From Cryobacterium breve (GTDB taxonomy: Bacteria > Actinomycetota > Actinomycetes > Actinomycetales > Microbacteriaceae): a stretch of DNA of 64,000 nt. Shown piece by piece: positions 16,572 through 28,372 of this stretch. The notes below the pieces were generated by a model that was not told the DNA's origin, searched no databases, and saw only the letters and a list, made by a program, of their open reading frames with translations. The position numbers and the translations under genes are program-made. Positions within the stretch are counted from its first letter, which is position 1. Every line of letters begins with the position of its first letter. The DNA is taken from positions 1-64,000 of the forward strand of contig NZ_SOGJ01000023.1 of assembly GCF_004402375.1 (NCBI RefSeq), given 5' to 3'.

Positions 16572-16779
16572 CTCGGCCTCCGTTCACTGCGCGCCCGCTG
16601 AAGCCGCGCTCTGCGGGGCAAACGCTACGCGCGGCCTCACGGGGCGTCAAGGGAATTCGACGGCTGAGGGCGGGATGCCGTTCACAAATGATTTTTCCGC
16701 TCCGGAATAAAGACGGATCCTATGCGCTTGCATGAAAACGAGGACGAGAATTCACCGTTCCGCGAATTGAGGAGAACCC

Positions 16780-17343
16780 ATGACTGAGACCACCGCAGTG
16801 ACCATCCCCGGCTACAAGGCCGGAACCTGGACCATCGACCCGACCCACAGCGAGGTCGGTTTCAGCATTCGTCACATCATGATCAGCAAGGTCAAAGGCA
16901 CGTTCGAGAAGTTTGACGCGACCTTCGTCACCGGCGAGAACCCGCTCGACTCCTCTGTAACGGCCTCCGCACAGGTCGTCTCGATCAACACGAACCAGGC
17001 TGACCGCGACGGACACCTGCGCACCGGTGAATTCTTCGACGCCGAGACGTACCCGACCATCGACTTCGTGTCCACCGGCGTGCGCCAGGTCAAGGGCGAG
17101 TTCCTCGTCGACGGCAACCTCACCATCAAGGGCGTCACCAAGCCCGCCACCTTCGACTTCGAGTTCGGTGGCTTCGGCACCGACCCGTACGGCAACTACA
17201 AGGCCGGCGCCACGGCGACGGCTGAGGTCACCCGCGCCGACTTCGGTCTCACCTACAACGCGGCCCTTGAGACCGGCGGAATGCTCCTCGGGGACAAGGT
17301 CACCATCACCATCGAACTGCAGGCCGCGCTCAACCAGGCGTAG
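16780..17343 (+). CDS. YceI family protein
   Basis: 187 residues. Starts in the usual way with WTIDPTHSEVGFSIRHIMIS followed by KVKGTFEKFDA. Later marks are HLRTGEFFDAETYPTIDFVS and GNLTIKGVTKPATFDFEFGG. YceI proteins form a lipocalin-like barrel that binds long-chain polyisoprenoids. No signal peptide is present, so this copy is cytoplasmic, as is common in actinobacteria. GAGGAG lies 8 nt before the ATG, and a terminator follows 50 nt after the stop; a single-gene unit. Confidence 0.92.
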   Translation: MTETTAVTIPGYKAGTWTIDPTHSEVGFSIRHIMISKVKGTFEKFDATFVTGENPLDSSVTASAQVVSINTNQADRDGHLRTGEFFDAETYPTIDFVSTGVRQVKGEFLVDGNLTIKGVTKPATFDFEFGGFGTDPYGNYKAGATATAEVTRADFGLTYNAALETGGMLLGDKVTITIELQAALNQA

Positions 17344-17393
17344 TCGTTCCGCGCGGAGGTCTGCGCGCGAGCATCACAAAAGCACGCACACGG

Positions 17394-17430
17394 CGAGGGG
17401 TTCCGCAGGTGTGGGACCCCTCGTTTTGTT
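17394..17430 (+). terminator. Rho-independent terminator after yceI
   Basis: CGAGGGGTTCC (17394-17404) pairs with GGGACCCCTCG (17413-17423, one G-U) around an 8-nt loop and is followed by TTTTGTT. It closes the yceI transcript. The remaining ~250 bp to the FUSC gene, which is convergent, show no gene, promoter or repeat that I can support. Confidence 0.85.
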
Positions 17431-17683
17431 CTATTCCGGTAGTCCGCGACCTCCGGGCGGAAGCCGCGACATTCCGGCAGCAACCCGGAGCCGAGCACAT
17501 GCATCCTGAAGGCGGCTGGGGCAGCCGCTCCGCTCGTCCACGTCCCTGGCCCGTGCTCGTTCGTGAGAGACCTCTTCTGGCGGGCCGGGCGCAGGCATCC
17601 GAGCTCGGAACTGCGCTCTCGTTGTCGGTCCGACGGGGCATTTTCTGAACCCCAGAAGTCTTGCCGAGGCGCCGCTGGCCCGA

Positions 17684-18724
17684 CTACGCGCCCGTGATCT
17701 CTTCGCGCACCCGGCGCAGGTCCTCCATCAGTGAACCGATCAGGATCCAGTGCTGCGGATGCGGCGTCGCAATGATCAGGGGGGCGGTCAGTGTCGGTGG
17801 TTCCGCAGGCAGGCTGATCGGCTGGGCGCCGGGGTGATCGACCTGTTCGGTGAGCAGACGCAGGTCGTGGGCGGCCCGGCTCAGTTCCACCGTAATCGCC
17901 AGGACCGTGGGCTCGAGGTGCAGCGAGTGGTCGTAATGATCACGCAATGACCTGGTCATGCCGATTGTGCGTGCCACGAGCGAGGTCAGTCGCCCGAAGA
18001 GCTCCTCATCGATATCGAGCAGGCGCCGGTTGACCGCATGCCGGGGGTTGAGCGTGAGGCTCTCCTCGGCTTGCTTGATCGCCTGATCCGCCTTGGCGAG
18101 CATGGGACGCAACAGGCGTACCTTGATCATCATCTCTTCGATCTGGCTGGTTTTCTGCGGAAACCGCAGGGCGTCGACGATGCGGTCGAGGGTATCCGCA
18201 ACCTCGTAGGCCAGCCGCACGACGGCCTCGTGAGCCGGCGCGAGCAGCACCGGCGGCACGATAAGGGCATTGACGAGGAGGGCTGCCGCCGCTCCGATGA
18301 TGGTTTCGACGATGCGATCCCGAGCGTACTCGGCCGTGGCCGTGCCGATCGTGAGCAGGAGCATGGCGCTGATCGGGATCTGGCTGGCCGAGCTCGGTGC
18401 CAGGCGAAGCGCCCAGGCCAACATGATGCAGAATACGATCGCCAGCAGCACGACCCAGCTCGACTGGCCGAAGGCGACACCGACGCCGTAGGCGATGATC
18501 ACCCCGCCGATGACCCCCAGGCTGCGCTCGACCGCGCGGCCAAGGGTCTGGTTGATGTTCGGCTGCACCACCAGCAGGGCAGCGATCGCGGCGAATACAG
18601 GCAACTGTTCCGTGTCCAGCAGCAGCTGCGAGGAGATCCAGCCGAGCGCGACTGCGGCGGATGTCTTCGCAGCCTGGAGCAGTGGAATCCGGTTCGTCGA
18701 TCGCAGCCGGGTGTTGATTCTCAC
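17684..18724 (-). CDS. FUSC family transporter (aromatic acid exporter-like)
   Basis: 346 residues. The N-terminal ~150 residues hold five or six helices, beginning LLQAAKTSAAVALGWISSQL, then AAIAALLVVQPNINQTLGRA and ERSLGVIGGVIIAYGVGVAF, the FUSC/ArAE pattern. The rest is a soluble helical domain (IEEMMIKVRLLRPMLAKADQ). Actinobacterial half-size FUSC proteins are presumed exporters of aromatic or other organic acids; the substrate here is unknown. 54 nt downstream of sepH on the same strand, so possibly cotranscribed. Confidence 0.82.
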   Translation of the reverse strand: MRINTRLRSTNRIPLLQAAKTSAAVALGWISSQLLLDTEQLPVFAAIAALLVVQPNINQTLGRAVERSLGVIGGVIIAYGVGVAFGQSSWVVLLAIVFCIMLAWALRLAPSSASQIPISAMLLLTIGTATAEYARDRIVETIIGAAAALLVNALIVPPVLLAPAHEAVVRLAYEVADTLDRIVDALRFPQKTSQIEEMMIKVRLLRPMLAKADQAIKQAEESLTLNPRHAVNRRLLDIDEELFGRLTSLVARTIGMTRSLRDHYDHSLHLEPTVLAITVELSRAAHDLRLLTEQVDHPGAQPISLPAEPPTLTAPLIIATPHPQHWILIGSLMEDLRRVREEITGA

Positions 18725-18778
18725 GTGTTCAGGGTAGCCGAACGGGGACTGGTGCTGATGCTGGTAGAGACCTGCGGC

Positions 18779-19942
18779 TTAGGGCAGGTCGTCGTCGGTG
18801 CGGGCGCCGAACACGATTTCGTCCCAGCTGGGCATCGAGGCGCGTCCACGCTTTCCGTGGTTGCCGGCCTGGCGTGGAGTTGCAGACGGCGTTTGCGATG
18901 CTGCAGCCTGAGCTGACCACGCGTTGCGAGGAGTTTCGGCCGGTGCTGCCGACGCGTCGGCGGCATGGACGCCGGAGGGCTCGGCGCCGGCCTCTACGGG
19001 CTGGCCCACGAGACGGATGCCCGGTCCCGCCGCCTGAGCCGCGGCGTTCTCGGTGAGGCTACTGTGGTGGCTCTCGGACTGGTTGCTCTCGAAGGCGGCC
19101 GCTTCGCGCTCCCCGCGGCGACGGCGGAGGGACGCGAGCAGGTCAGCGGTCTCGCTCAGGCTCTGCGGGGGTTCGTCGGCGCGCTTGATGGCCGCCCGGG
19201 ACACGGCATCCGTCGTTCCGGCCTGGCGCGAGTACGGCACCGGCTCCAGAAGCGGGGCCGTGTCGTTGAGCAGCTCTTCGGTCAAAGATTCCCTGAACGT
19301 GAAGGCGCCGCTGTCGAACCTGGACACGTCGGCAGGACTCGTCTCGGCGCCCACGGCCCGCAGCCGCGGGATCAAGGCGCCCTTGAGCTCGCCCTGCTGG
19401 GAGAGCGCGATGGCTTCGCCACCGACCGGTGTGAGGGAATTCTTCTTCGGTTCAAAGCCCCAACGGGCGTCATGATCGATGTCATCGGCGGTAAAGGCCA
19501 ATTTGACGATCCACCCGGCGCCGGGCTCTTTCCAGCTGGCCCAACGTTCGTTGGTGGCGCCGAGGGAGGCCAGGCGTTCCCGGATGACGGTGCCAAAATT
19601 GGCTCCGCCGTCAATCGGGTCAGGGTCAATGGCGGTATGCACGGGCACGCTCAGCGCACAAGACACCATGTAGTCGCGTTCGGCGACCACCGGGCCCTCG
19701 AAGCGGCGCACGAAATCGATGGATGCGCCCGTGACGGCAGCCACATCCTCGGCGGACATGCCGGCGCGAATGTGGGCCTGCACCTCCTTGGGGCTCAGCT
19801 TCGGCCCGGACGTGGGATCCGCCTGGGTTTGGCGAAGCCGGGACTGGAGAACTTCATCGATGGGGATCCGGAATCTGTCACCCTCTTCTGACGCTGCGAG
19901 CAGCGCACCGTTCTCGACTCCAATAACTTTCAATTCCTGCAT
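18779..19942 (-). CDS. sepH: Septation protein SepH
   Basis: 387 residues. The N-terminal DUF3071 domain (residues 1-~170) begins MQELKVIGVENGALLAASEE and includes the helix-turn-helix-like AHIRAGMSAEDVAAVTGASI followed by DFVRRFEGPVVAERDYM. A long, low-complexity Ala/Ser/Pro C-terminal tail follows, ending in RASMPSWDEIVFG, the conserved C-terminal tip. SepH in Streptomyces and Mycobacterium binds FtsZ and promotes Z-ring assembly, so this gene acts in cell division. AGAGGG precedes the ATG by 8 nt. It is divergent from the DUF4193 gene. Confidence 0.92.
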   Translation of the reverse strand: MQELKVIGVENGALLAASEEGDRFRIPIDEVLQSRLRQTQADPTSGPKLSPKEVQAHIRAGMSAEDVAAVTGASIDFVRRFEGPVVAERDYMVSCALSVPVHTAIDPDPIDGGANFGTVIRERLASLGATNERWASWKEPGAGWIVKLAFTADDIDHDARWGFEPKKNSLTPVGGEAIALSQQGELKGALIPRLRAVGAETSPADVSRFDSGAFTFRESLTEELLNDTAPLLEPVPYSRQAGTTDAVSRAAIKRADEPPQSLSETADLLASLRRRRGEREAAAFESNQSESHHSSLTENAAAQAAGPGIRLVGQPVEAGAEPSGVHAADASAAPAETPRNAWSAQAAASQTPSATPRQAGNHGKRGRASMPSWDEIVFGARTDDDLP

Positions 19943-20138
19943 GTTGAAAGCCCTCTCGCGATCATTAGTGCAGCCAAGACTGCCATGTAAAAGACGAATC
20001 GCTGGGGAATACGCCGGGCGTGCCGCAAGTTGATGACTGTGCCGAACAGATACGGCGACGTGTAGTTTGCTATTCCGCCCGGATTGTTGGAAACTATGGC
20101 CGCCGAAATCGTTTCTCGGCGTAACTGAATGGATGGGT

Positions 20139-20432
20139 ATGGCAACCGATTACGACGCACCACGGAAGACCGAAGACGACTCGGAGTCGATTGAGGCCCT
20201 CAAGGAGCGCGTACCCGACAAGATGTCCGGTGTCGTAGATGTCGACGACTCGGACAACCCCGGTGGGTTCGACCTTCCCGGCGCCGATCTGTCCGACCTC
20301 GACCTCGATGTCGTCGTCCTGCCCCCGCAGGCCGACGAGTTCACCTGCGTGGAATGCTTCCTGGTGAAGCACCGTTCGCAGATGTCGCACGAGACCAAGC
20401 TCGGCCCGGTTTGCCTGGAGTGCGACTCCTAA
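20139..20432 (+). CDS. DUF4193 family protein
   Basis: 97 residues, the family's usual length. Highly acidic N-terminus and middle (DLPGADLSDLDLDVVVLPPQ), then a C-terminal zinc-ribbon-like CVECFLVKHRSQMSHET followed by CLECDS. The ATG at 20139 follows GGATGGGT; upstream in-frame sequence is not conserved in style. The protein is near-universal in actinobacteria and lies beside sepH, DUF3093 and dut in many of them. No function is established. Confidence 0.9.
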   Translation: MATDYDAPRKTEDDSESIEALKERVPDKMSGVVDVDDSDNPGGFDLPGADLSDLDLDVVVLPPQADEFTCVECFLVKHRSQMSHETKLGPVCLECDS

Positions 20433-20438
20433 ACGCGC

Positions 20439-20894
20439 TTAGTCACCTGACGCTGGCCGTCGCGATCCATTGATCGCGGCGGCCAATTTCTGTGGATGCC
20501 GCGTTGACACGAGCCAGTACGGGGCCGGGTCGGTCTCATCCACGATCGGAATCCGCACGACCGGGCGGATCCAACCGCGGATCAGCAGCCACGCTCTGGC
20601 ATCGAGCCGGCGTCCGCGCTCCAGTACGGCCTCATCCCCCTCGAAGGGCAGAACCTCGCCCACCAGCTCGGCCGAGATGCGCGCGCGCCCGGCGATGACC
20701 TCTCCGTTCGCCACCTGGATCATGGGAGCCGACAGAATCAGCGTCAGAACGCAGGCGGCGTACAACCCCGCGGCGATCAGGATCCCGGCGAACATCGAAA
20801 TCGGTGCGAACACGAGAATGCTGGCCGGGATGATCAGTGCGGTGGCGACGTAGGGTGCGGGTGAGGCCCACAGTTTTTCGCGATATTCAGGCAT
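20439..20894 (-). CDS. DUF3093 family membrane protein
   Basis: 151 residues. Two membrane helices in the first ~60 residues (APYVATALIIPASILVFAPI, then FAGILIAAGLYAACVLTLIL), then a beta-rich cytoplasmic domain with IQVANGEVIAGRARISAELV, WLLIRGWIRPVVRIPI and YWLVSTRHPQKLAAAI, the family signature. Convergent with DUF4193 (6-nt gap) and divergent from dut. Conserved in actinobacteria; function unknown. Confidence 0.9.
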   Translation of the reverse strand: MPEYREKLWASPAPYVATALIIPASILVFAPISMFAGILIAAGLYAACVLTLILSAPMIQVANGEVIAGRARISAELVGEVLPFEGDEAVLERGRRLDARAWLLIRGWIRPVVRIPIVDETDPAPYWLVSTRHPQKLAAAINGSRRPASGD

Positions 20895-20932
20895 GGCTCT
20901 ATTCGATCAGACTTCTGCACTAGCCTCGACAC

Positions 20933-21409
20933 GTGGCAGAAAGCGTCGAAGTCCTGATTACCGCGTCCATCCTCCCGAGCTACGCGCATCCGGGCGACGC
21001 GGGGGCGGACCTTCATTCCTCCCAGGCTCTGGTCCTGGCCCCCGGCGAACGCGCTCTGGTCGGCACGGGCGTATCCATCGCCTTGCCAGACGGGTTCGCG
21101 GCGTTCGTCGTTCCCCGCAGCGGTCTCGCCTTCAAGCACGGGATCACGATCGTGAACTCCCCGGGAACGGTTGACGCCGGGTACCGCGGGGAGATCAAGG
21201 TCACGCTCCTGAACACCGACCAGAACGAGGCTTTTTCGATCGCGGTCGGCGATCGCATCGCCCAGATCATCATCATGCCGGTCAGTCGGGCTGCTTTTAT
21301 CCCCGTCGACCGGCTGCCAGGCAGCCAGCGCGGCGAAGGCGGGTTCGGGTCGACCGGCCAAGGCCAGCAGATCAGCACGGGCACCACAACGTCAGGAGAC
21401 AACCAGTGA
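20933..21409 (+). CDS. dut: Deoxyuridine 5'-triphosphate nucleotidohydrolase
   Basis: 158 residues. All five dUTPase motifs are present: HPGDAGADLHSS (1), VVPRSGLAFKHGI (2, P-R-S-G-L), NSPGTVDAGYRGEIKVTLLN (3, catalytic D), GDRIAQIIIMP (4) and the C-terminal RGEGGFGSTG (5, P-loop-like). It hydrolyses dUTP to dUMP, keeping uracil out of DNA and feeding dTMP synthesis; active as a trimer. The GTG start is 6 nt after TAGCCT (20921-20926), so the mRNA is probably leaderless. DUF3710 overlaps its stop by 4 nt (GTGA). Confidence 0.96.
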   Translation: MAESVEVLITASILPSYAHPGDAGADLHSSQALVLAPGERALVGTGVSIALPDGFAAFVVPRSGLAFKHGITIVNSPGTVDAGYRGEIKVTLLNTDQNEAFSIAVGDRIAQIIIMPVSRAAFIPVDRLPGSQRGEGGFGSTGQGQQISTGTTTSGDNQ

Positions 21410-22026
21410 GCGACACCGCGAACACGGACGAGACCGCGGACGTGTCGGCCAAGTCGGCACCCGAGGACCGGGCAACCGAGGGACCCCTCGATGAAGTCGA
21501 AGCCAACCCGGTCCGGCCTTACGTCGACCTCGGTGGGGTGAAAATCCTTCCACGTGAAGGCCTGCACCTGCGACTCGAAATTGAGGAGGGCAGCAAGCGC
21601 GTCGTCGCGATCGGGCTTGACTACGCCGGTTCGACCCTGCAGGTGCAGCCGTTCGCCGCTCCCCGTTCCAGCGGTCTCTGGCACGAGATTCGCGCCCAGA
21701 TCGCCGACCAGATCGGCAAGCAGGGTGGAACCACGACGCTGCGAGAGGGGCCCTTCGGCCCCGAACTCGTTGCGGAAATTCCCGTGGCCGCCGGTCAGGG
21801 GGCGGACGGATCGAGCCGGCTGGCTCGATTCATCGGCGTCGACGGTCCGCGCTGGTTCCTCCGCGGGGTTATCGCCGGTGAGGGTGCCGTCAACCCCGAC
21901 GCAGCGAGTGAGATCGAGGACCTTTTCCGCAGCATCGTGGTGGTGCGGGGATCGGCCCCGATGCCTCCGCGCGACCTCATTCCGCTCCGGATGCCGGCCA
22001 CGCCGGCCGAGCCCGGCCAGTCCTGA
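21406..22026 (+). CDS. DUF3710 family protein
   Basis: 206 residues from a GTG overlapping the dut stop. An acidic disordered N-terminus (~35 residues) precedes the conserved domain: PYVDLGGVKILPREGLHLRL, then TLQVQPFAAPRSSGLWHEIR, then VDGPRWFLRGVIAGEGA and LFRSIVVVRGSAPMPPRDLI. The dut-DUF3710 order is conserved in actinobacteria, M. tuberculosis included. No function is known. Translationally coupled to dut. Confidence 0.92.
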   Translation: MSDTANTDETADVSAKSAPEDRATEGPLDEVEANPVRPYVDLGGVKILPREGLHLRLEIEEGSKRVVAIGLDYAGSTLQVQPFAAPRSSGLWHEIRAQIADQIGKQGGTTTLREGPFGPELVAEIPVAAGQGADGSSRLARFIGVDGPRWFLRGVIAGEGAVNPDAASEIEDLFRSIVVVRGSAPMPPRDLIPLRMPATPAEPGQS

Positions 22027-22037
22027 GGTATTCCCGG

Positions 22038-22841
22038 ATGACGGAAACCCCGCCGCCCAACGAGGCACATGGTCCCCGTGTCACACGGAATCCGCCGGAC
22101 TCGCCCGAGCCTGGAACCGAAGCGGTGTCCGGCGCGTTGGCCGAGGGTATGGCCGCCGCGGCCCGGCGGGCCGGCTTCTCGTCGGCAGCCGATGGCGAGC
22201 CGATCAGCGGGCGTGTGCTCCTGGCGGCGATGGGCGGCATCCGCGGTCTGGTCGAAGCGGTCCTGCCCGGCCTGGTCTTCCTGCTCACGTACACGTTCAC
22301 CAGGCAGCTGCTGCCCGATTACTCGCTTCTGGTCTCGTTGGTCGTGCCGGTTCTGATCGGCGTCGTCTTCATCGCGCTGCGGCGGGTCAGTCGCCAGACG
22401 ATGACGCCGGCCGTCGGCGGACTGGTGGCGCTGGTCTTCAGTGCTGTGCTGGCCCTGTTCACGGGTCGGGCTGAGGACTTCTTCCTGCCCGGATTCTGGA
22501 CCAATGGGCTCTACGGCGGCGCGCTGCTGGTCTCGGCGCTGGTCGGCTGGCCGCTGATCGGGTTGGCCGTGGGGTTCCTGATGGGAGACGGAATCGACTG
22601 GCGTGCGAATCCGTCCAAGCGACGTGTGTTGACCATCCTCACACTGTGCTGGGCCGGCCTGTTCGCGCTGCGACTGGCCGTGCAGCTTCCGCTGTACTAT
22701 TCCGGCAACGTGGAGTGGCTGGGAGCCGCGAAGCTCCTGATGGGGATCCCGCTCTATGCGCCGCTTCTCGTGACCTCGTGGTTGGTCGTCCGGACGGTCT
22801 ACCGGGCGACCGACGACGACACGGCCCGACGACGCGACTGA
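22038..22841 (+). CDS. DUF3159 family membrane protein
   Basis: 267 residues. About 70 hydrophilic residues precede five to six helices, including RGLVEAVLPGLVFLLTYTFT, LLVSLVVPVLIGVVFIALRR and GALLVSALVGWPLIGLAVGF. The signature blocks AAMGGIRGLVEAVLPGLVF and FFLPGFWTNGLYG match DUF3159. It starts 11 nt after DUF3710, so dut, DUF3710 and DUF3159 form one operon. In M. tuberculosis an OB-fold gene lies between the last two; here it is absent. Function unknown. Confidence 0.9.
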   Translation: MTETPPPNEAHGPRVTRNPPDSPEPGTEAVSGALAEGMAAAARRAGFSSAADGEPISGRVLLAAMGGIRGLVEAVLPGLVFLLTYTFTRQLLPDYSLLVSLVVPVLIGVVFIALRRVSRQTMTPAVGGLVALVFSAVLALFTGRAEDFFLPGFWTNGLYGGALLVSALVGWPLIGLAVGFLMGDGIDWRANPSKRRVLTILTLCWAGLFALRLAVQLPLYYSGNVEWLGAAKLLMGIPLYAPLLVTSWLVVRTVYRATDDDTARRRD

Positions 22842-22902
22842 TTCGCGACACCTTGATTCCGCGAAACCGCTCGAAAGGGCACGCGTATCGGCGGGGCACC
22901 GC

Positions 22903-22916
22903 TAGAGTTATCTCTA
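22903..22916. promoter_or_regulatory. Palindrome upstream of aconitase
   Basis: TAGAG-TTAT-CTCTA is a perfect 5-4-5 inverted repeat, about 145 bp upstream of the aconitase start in a 218-bp non-coding gap. A second, looser repeat CTAT-GTCAAG-ATAG follows at about 22914-22927. They could be regulator sites for the aconitase promoter. No regulator gene is adjacent and the match is not to a known box, so this is a position-and-symmetry call only. Confidence 0.3.
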
Positions 22917-23059
22917 TGTCAAGATAGTTTGACGGAGGACATCGTCCGCACGTCGCATCCGCCGGTTAGGTAACCCTTGCTGGCAGCCGCAGGCGTCCGG
23001 TCGTCAGGATTGAGGATTGCGGACGGTTACCCGTCGGTTTCCACGAAGGAGAGGGCATC

Positions 23060-25894
<2,835 letters not shown>

Positions 25895-26009
25895 CGGCGC
25901 CCAGCCGCCTTTCGGTTTGCTCCCGAAACCGGCGCGTAGACTCGGTGTGACCGAATCTATGCGCCGGTTTCTCTGGGTGGCGGATAGCGCAACGTGAAAG
26001 GTGTTACCG

Positions 26010-27962
26010 ATGGCGCTACTGGACACGATCTCCGGGCCGAGAGATCTTGATCACCTCTCGGCGGAACAGCTCGTCCAGCTCGCTGCGGAGGTCCGGGCCT
26101 TCCTCGTACGGGAGGTCTCCAAGACCGGCGGGCACCTCGGGCCCAATCTCGGTGTGGTCGAGCTGACCATCGCCATGCACCGGGTGTTCGAGTCGCCGCG
26201 GGACGCGATCGTGTTCGACACCGGGCACCAGTCCTACGTGCACAAGCTGCTCACCGGCCGCCAGGACTTCGGCCTCTTGCGCCAGACGGGTGGGCTGGCC
26301 GGCTACCCGCAACGCCGGGAGTCCGAGCACGACATCGTGGAGAGTTCCCACGCCTCGAGCTCGCTGTCCTGGGCCGACGGCATCTCACGGGCCTTCGAGA
26401 TGACCGGCCAGAGCGACCGTCACGTTATTGCGGTGGTCGGCGACGGCTCCCTGACCGGCGGCATGACCTGGGAAGCCCTCAACAACATCAGTGATGACAA
26501 CACCCGTCGCCTGATCATCATCGTGAACGACAACGGCCGCTCCTACGCGCCCACCATCGGTGGCATGGCCCGCTTCCTCAACACGGTGCGCACCCGCCAG
26601 GCGTACCACAGCGCCTACCTGACCAGCCGTGAGGCCTTCGAACGGATGGGCGCGCCCGCCCGGGCCTTCTTCCGCGGCGTGCGCGGCGGCATGCACGGTT
26701 TCCTCTCCCGGTTCACCAACAACGAGGCGCTCTACTCCAACCTCGACATCAAGTACATCGGGCCGATCGACGGCCACGATATGGCGGCGATGGTCGAAGC
26801 GCTCGGGCAGGCCAAGGGCTACGGCGCCCCGGTGATCGTGCATGCCATCACCCAGAAGGGCAAGGGTTACGACCCTGCCGTTCAGGACACGGCGGACCAG
26901 TTCCACGCGGTTGGTCAGATCGACCCGGAGACGGGGGAGTCCACGGAATCCGCCGGTGCGCCCTCCTGGACATCCGTCTTCGCCGACGAACTGTTGCGCC
27001 TGGCCACGCTGCAGCCCAAGATCGTCGGCATCACCGCGGCCATGCTGCGCCCCACGGGCCTGCACAAGATGGCCGAAAGGTTCCCCACGCGCGTGCACGA
27101 CGTGGGCATTGCCGAACAGCACGCCGTGACCAGTGCTGCCGGACTCGCGTTCGGCGGCCTGCACCCGGTCGTCGCGCTGTACGCAACCTTCATCAACCGT
27201 GCGTTCGACCAGGTGCTGATGGACGTCGCTCTGCACAAGGCCGGCGTCACATTCGTGCTCGATCGGGCCGGCGTGACCGGTCCGGACGGTCCCAGCCACC
27301 ACGGCATCTGGGACCTGGCCATTCTGCAAGTCGTCCCCGGAATCCGCCTGGCGGCCCCGCGGGACTCGGTGCGCCTGGCCGAGGAACTGGGGGAGGCCGT
27401 GGCCGTCGACGATGGGCCCACTGTCCTGCGTTTCCCCAAGGGCAGCGTCAGCGCCCCGATCGAGGCCGTTCGCCGCCTGGACGACGGGGTCGACGTGCTT
27501 CTGGAAGCGTCCCAGAAAGACGTGCTCATCGTCACCGTCGGGCCGATGGCCTCGATGGGACTCGATGTCGCCGCGCGGCTCGCCGCTCAGGGCATCGGGG
27601 CGACCGTCGTCGACCCCCGTTGGGTCGTCCCGGTGCCGAGGAACATCGTCTCCCTGGCTGCTGAGTACCGGATCGTCGTGAGCATCGAGGACGGTATCCG
27701 GGTCGGTGGTATCGGCACCCGCATCCGTCAGGACCTGCGCGAGGCGGGTGTGGACACGGCCGTCACCGAACTCGGTCTGCCCGACGAGTTCCTCGACCAC
27801 GGCACCCGAGCGGAAATCCTCGAGCGCGTCGGACTGACCCCACAGCGGATCGCCCGCGACGTGGTGGACATGGTCCTCGGCAGCAAGATCCCGCACGCGC
27901 GCCCGCTACCGGTCGACAGCGTCGATACCGGATCCATCCCGGCCAGCCGCCAGAACGACTAG
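26010..27962 (+). CDS. dxs: 1-deoxy-D-xylulose-5-phosphate synthase
   Basis: 650 residues from ATG 26010. ThDP motif GDGSLTGGMTWEALNNI; KTGGHLGPNLGVVELTIAMH near the N-terminus; transketolase pyrimidine domain with GIAEQHAVTSAAGLAFGGLH; DRAGVTGPDGPSHHGIWDLA; C-terminal domain with GLPDEFLDHGTRAEILERVG. It condenses pyruvate and glyceraldehyde 3-phosphate, the first step of the non-mevalonate isoprenoid pathway, and its product also feeds thiamine synthesis. A TAGACT -10 lies at about 25936 and AAAGGTG before the start. It sits between aconitase and, further on, RNase D/DUF3000, an order seen in other actinobacteria. Confidence 0.95.
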   Translation: MALLDTISGPRDLDHLSAEQLVQLAAEVRAFLVREVSKTGGHLGPNLGVVELTIAMHRVFESPRDAIVFDTGHQSYVHKLLTGRQDFGLLRQTGGLAGYPQRRESEHDIVESSHASSSLSWADGISRAFEMTGQSDRHVIAVVGDGSLTGGMTWEALNNISDDNTRRLIIIVNDNGRSYAPTIGGMARFLNTVRTRQAYHSAYLTSREAFERMGAPARAFFRGVRGGMHGFLSRFTNNEALYSNLDIKYIGPIDGHDMAAMVEALGQAKGYGAPVIVHAITQKGKGYDPAVQDTADQFHAVGQIDPETGESTESAGAPSWTSVFADELLRLATLQPKIVGITAAMLRPTGLHKMAERFPTRVHDVGIAEQHAVTSAAGLAFGGLHPVVALYATFINRAFDQVLMDVALHKAGVTFVLDRAGVTGPDGPSHHGIWDLAILQVVPGIRLAAPRDSVRLAEELGEAVAVDDGPTVLRFPKGSVSAPIEAVRRLDDGVDVLLEASQKDVLIVTVGPMASMGLDVAARLAAQGIGATVVDPRWVVPVPRNIVSLAAEYRIVVSIEDGIRVGGIGTRIRQDLREAGVDTAVTELGLPDEFLDHGTRAEILERVGLTPQRIARDVVDMVLGSKIPHARPLPVDSVDTGSIPASRQND

Positions 27963-28065
27963 CCGGGTCAGATCCCGACGACCGGTTGCGTCCATCCCGA
28001 CAGGGCGGGACTGTAATCAGGTATGGCCGCTGCCAACCACGGCCGGGGTACCGGCTCCAGCGTCT

Positions 28066-28150
28066 AACGAATTCGACGGAGATTTTCCAATAAAAACGGG
28101 TTTTCAGGCTTTGCGGCCCGTGTTAGCCAAAAATCACCGTCGAGTTCGTT
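28066..28150. repeat. 85-bp intergenic inverted-repeat element, copy 1
   Basis: Left end AACGAATTCGACGGAGAT (28066-28083) pairs with the reverse complement of the right end (28133-28150); over 22 bp at each end only two positions differ. The 41-bp centre is A/T-richer than its surroundings and is not related to the other copies. Two further elements of identical length and the same ends occur at 41639 and 60898. No open frame is inside. Confidence 0.88.
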
Positions 28151-28297
28151 CGTGACTTGGGGCGGAACACACGCACCGGCTGACACGCAGACCTCGTCCG
28201 CCTCCGCCCACGTCGACCGGCGGGAACTGTCACTCCGTGTCGACTGGGGACGGCTTAACAGGCCCCGCCGACCGTGCGACAGTACCACCCGCCACAG

Positions 28298-28360
28298 CGC
28301 CGAGCCGTGAAGCCAGCTCCCAATTCTTCAAGAAAGTGGAACCGACCTCACGGCTCGGCG
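28298..28360. repeat. 63-bp inverted repeat near the fadB-like 3' end
   Basis: CGCCGAGCCGTGA (28298-28310) is the exact reverse complement of TCACGGCTCGGCG (28348-28360), with 37 bp between, and the spacer itself contains TTCTT-C-AAGAA (28324-28334). It begins 13 nt beyond the stop of the leftward fadB-like gene. No U-run follows, so it is not a standard terminator. Possible roles: mRNA 3'-end protection, a protein site, or a mobile-element scar. Confidence 0.7.
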
Positions 28361-28372
28361 TGGTGAATGCGG

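Larger units (their letters stand above)
27963..28372. other. 410-bp convergent intergenic region with two inverted repeats
   Basis: Lies between the ends of dxs and the fadB-like gene. It holds one copy of the 85-bp repeat (28066-28150) and a second inverted repeat (28298-28360), each listed separately. No coding frame with homology or a ribosome site is seen. There is no canonical U-tract terminator for either gene, so one of the repeats may serve that purpose. Confidence 0.7.

Noticed and set aside
16654-16663. AATTCGACGG near a lipoprotein gene, also at 42271 inside DUF2071
   Set aside because: Only 10-13 bp match one arm of the 85-bp element; no partner arm at the right distance.
22842-23059. 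Riboswitch before aconitase
   Set aside because: Only short palindromes are visible; no conserved aptamer core recognised.
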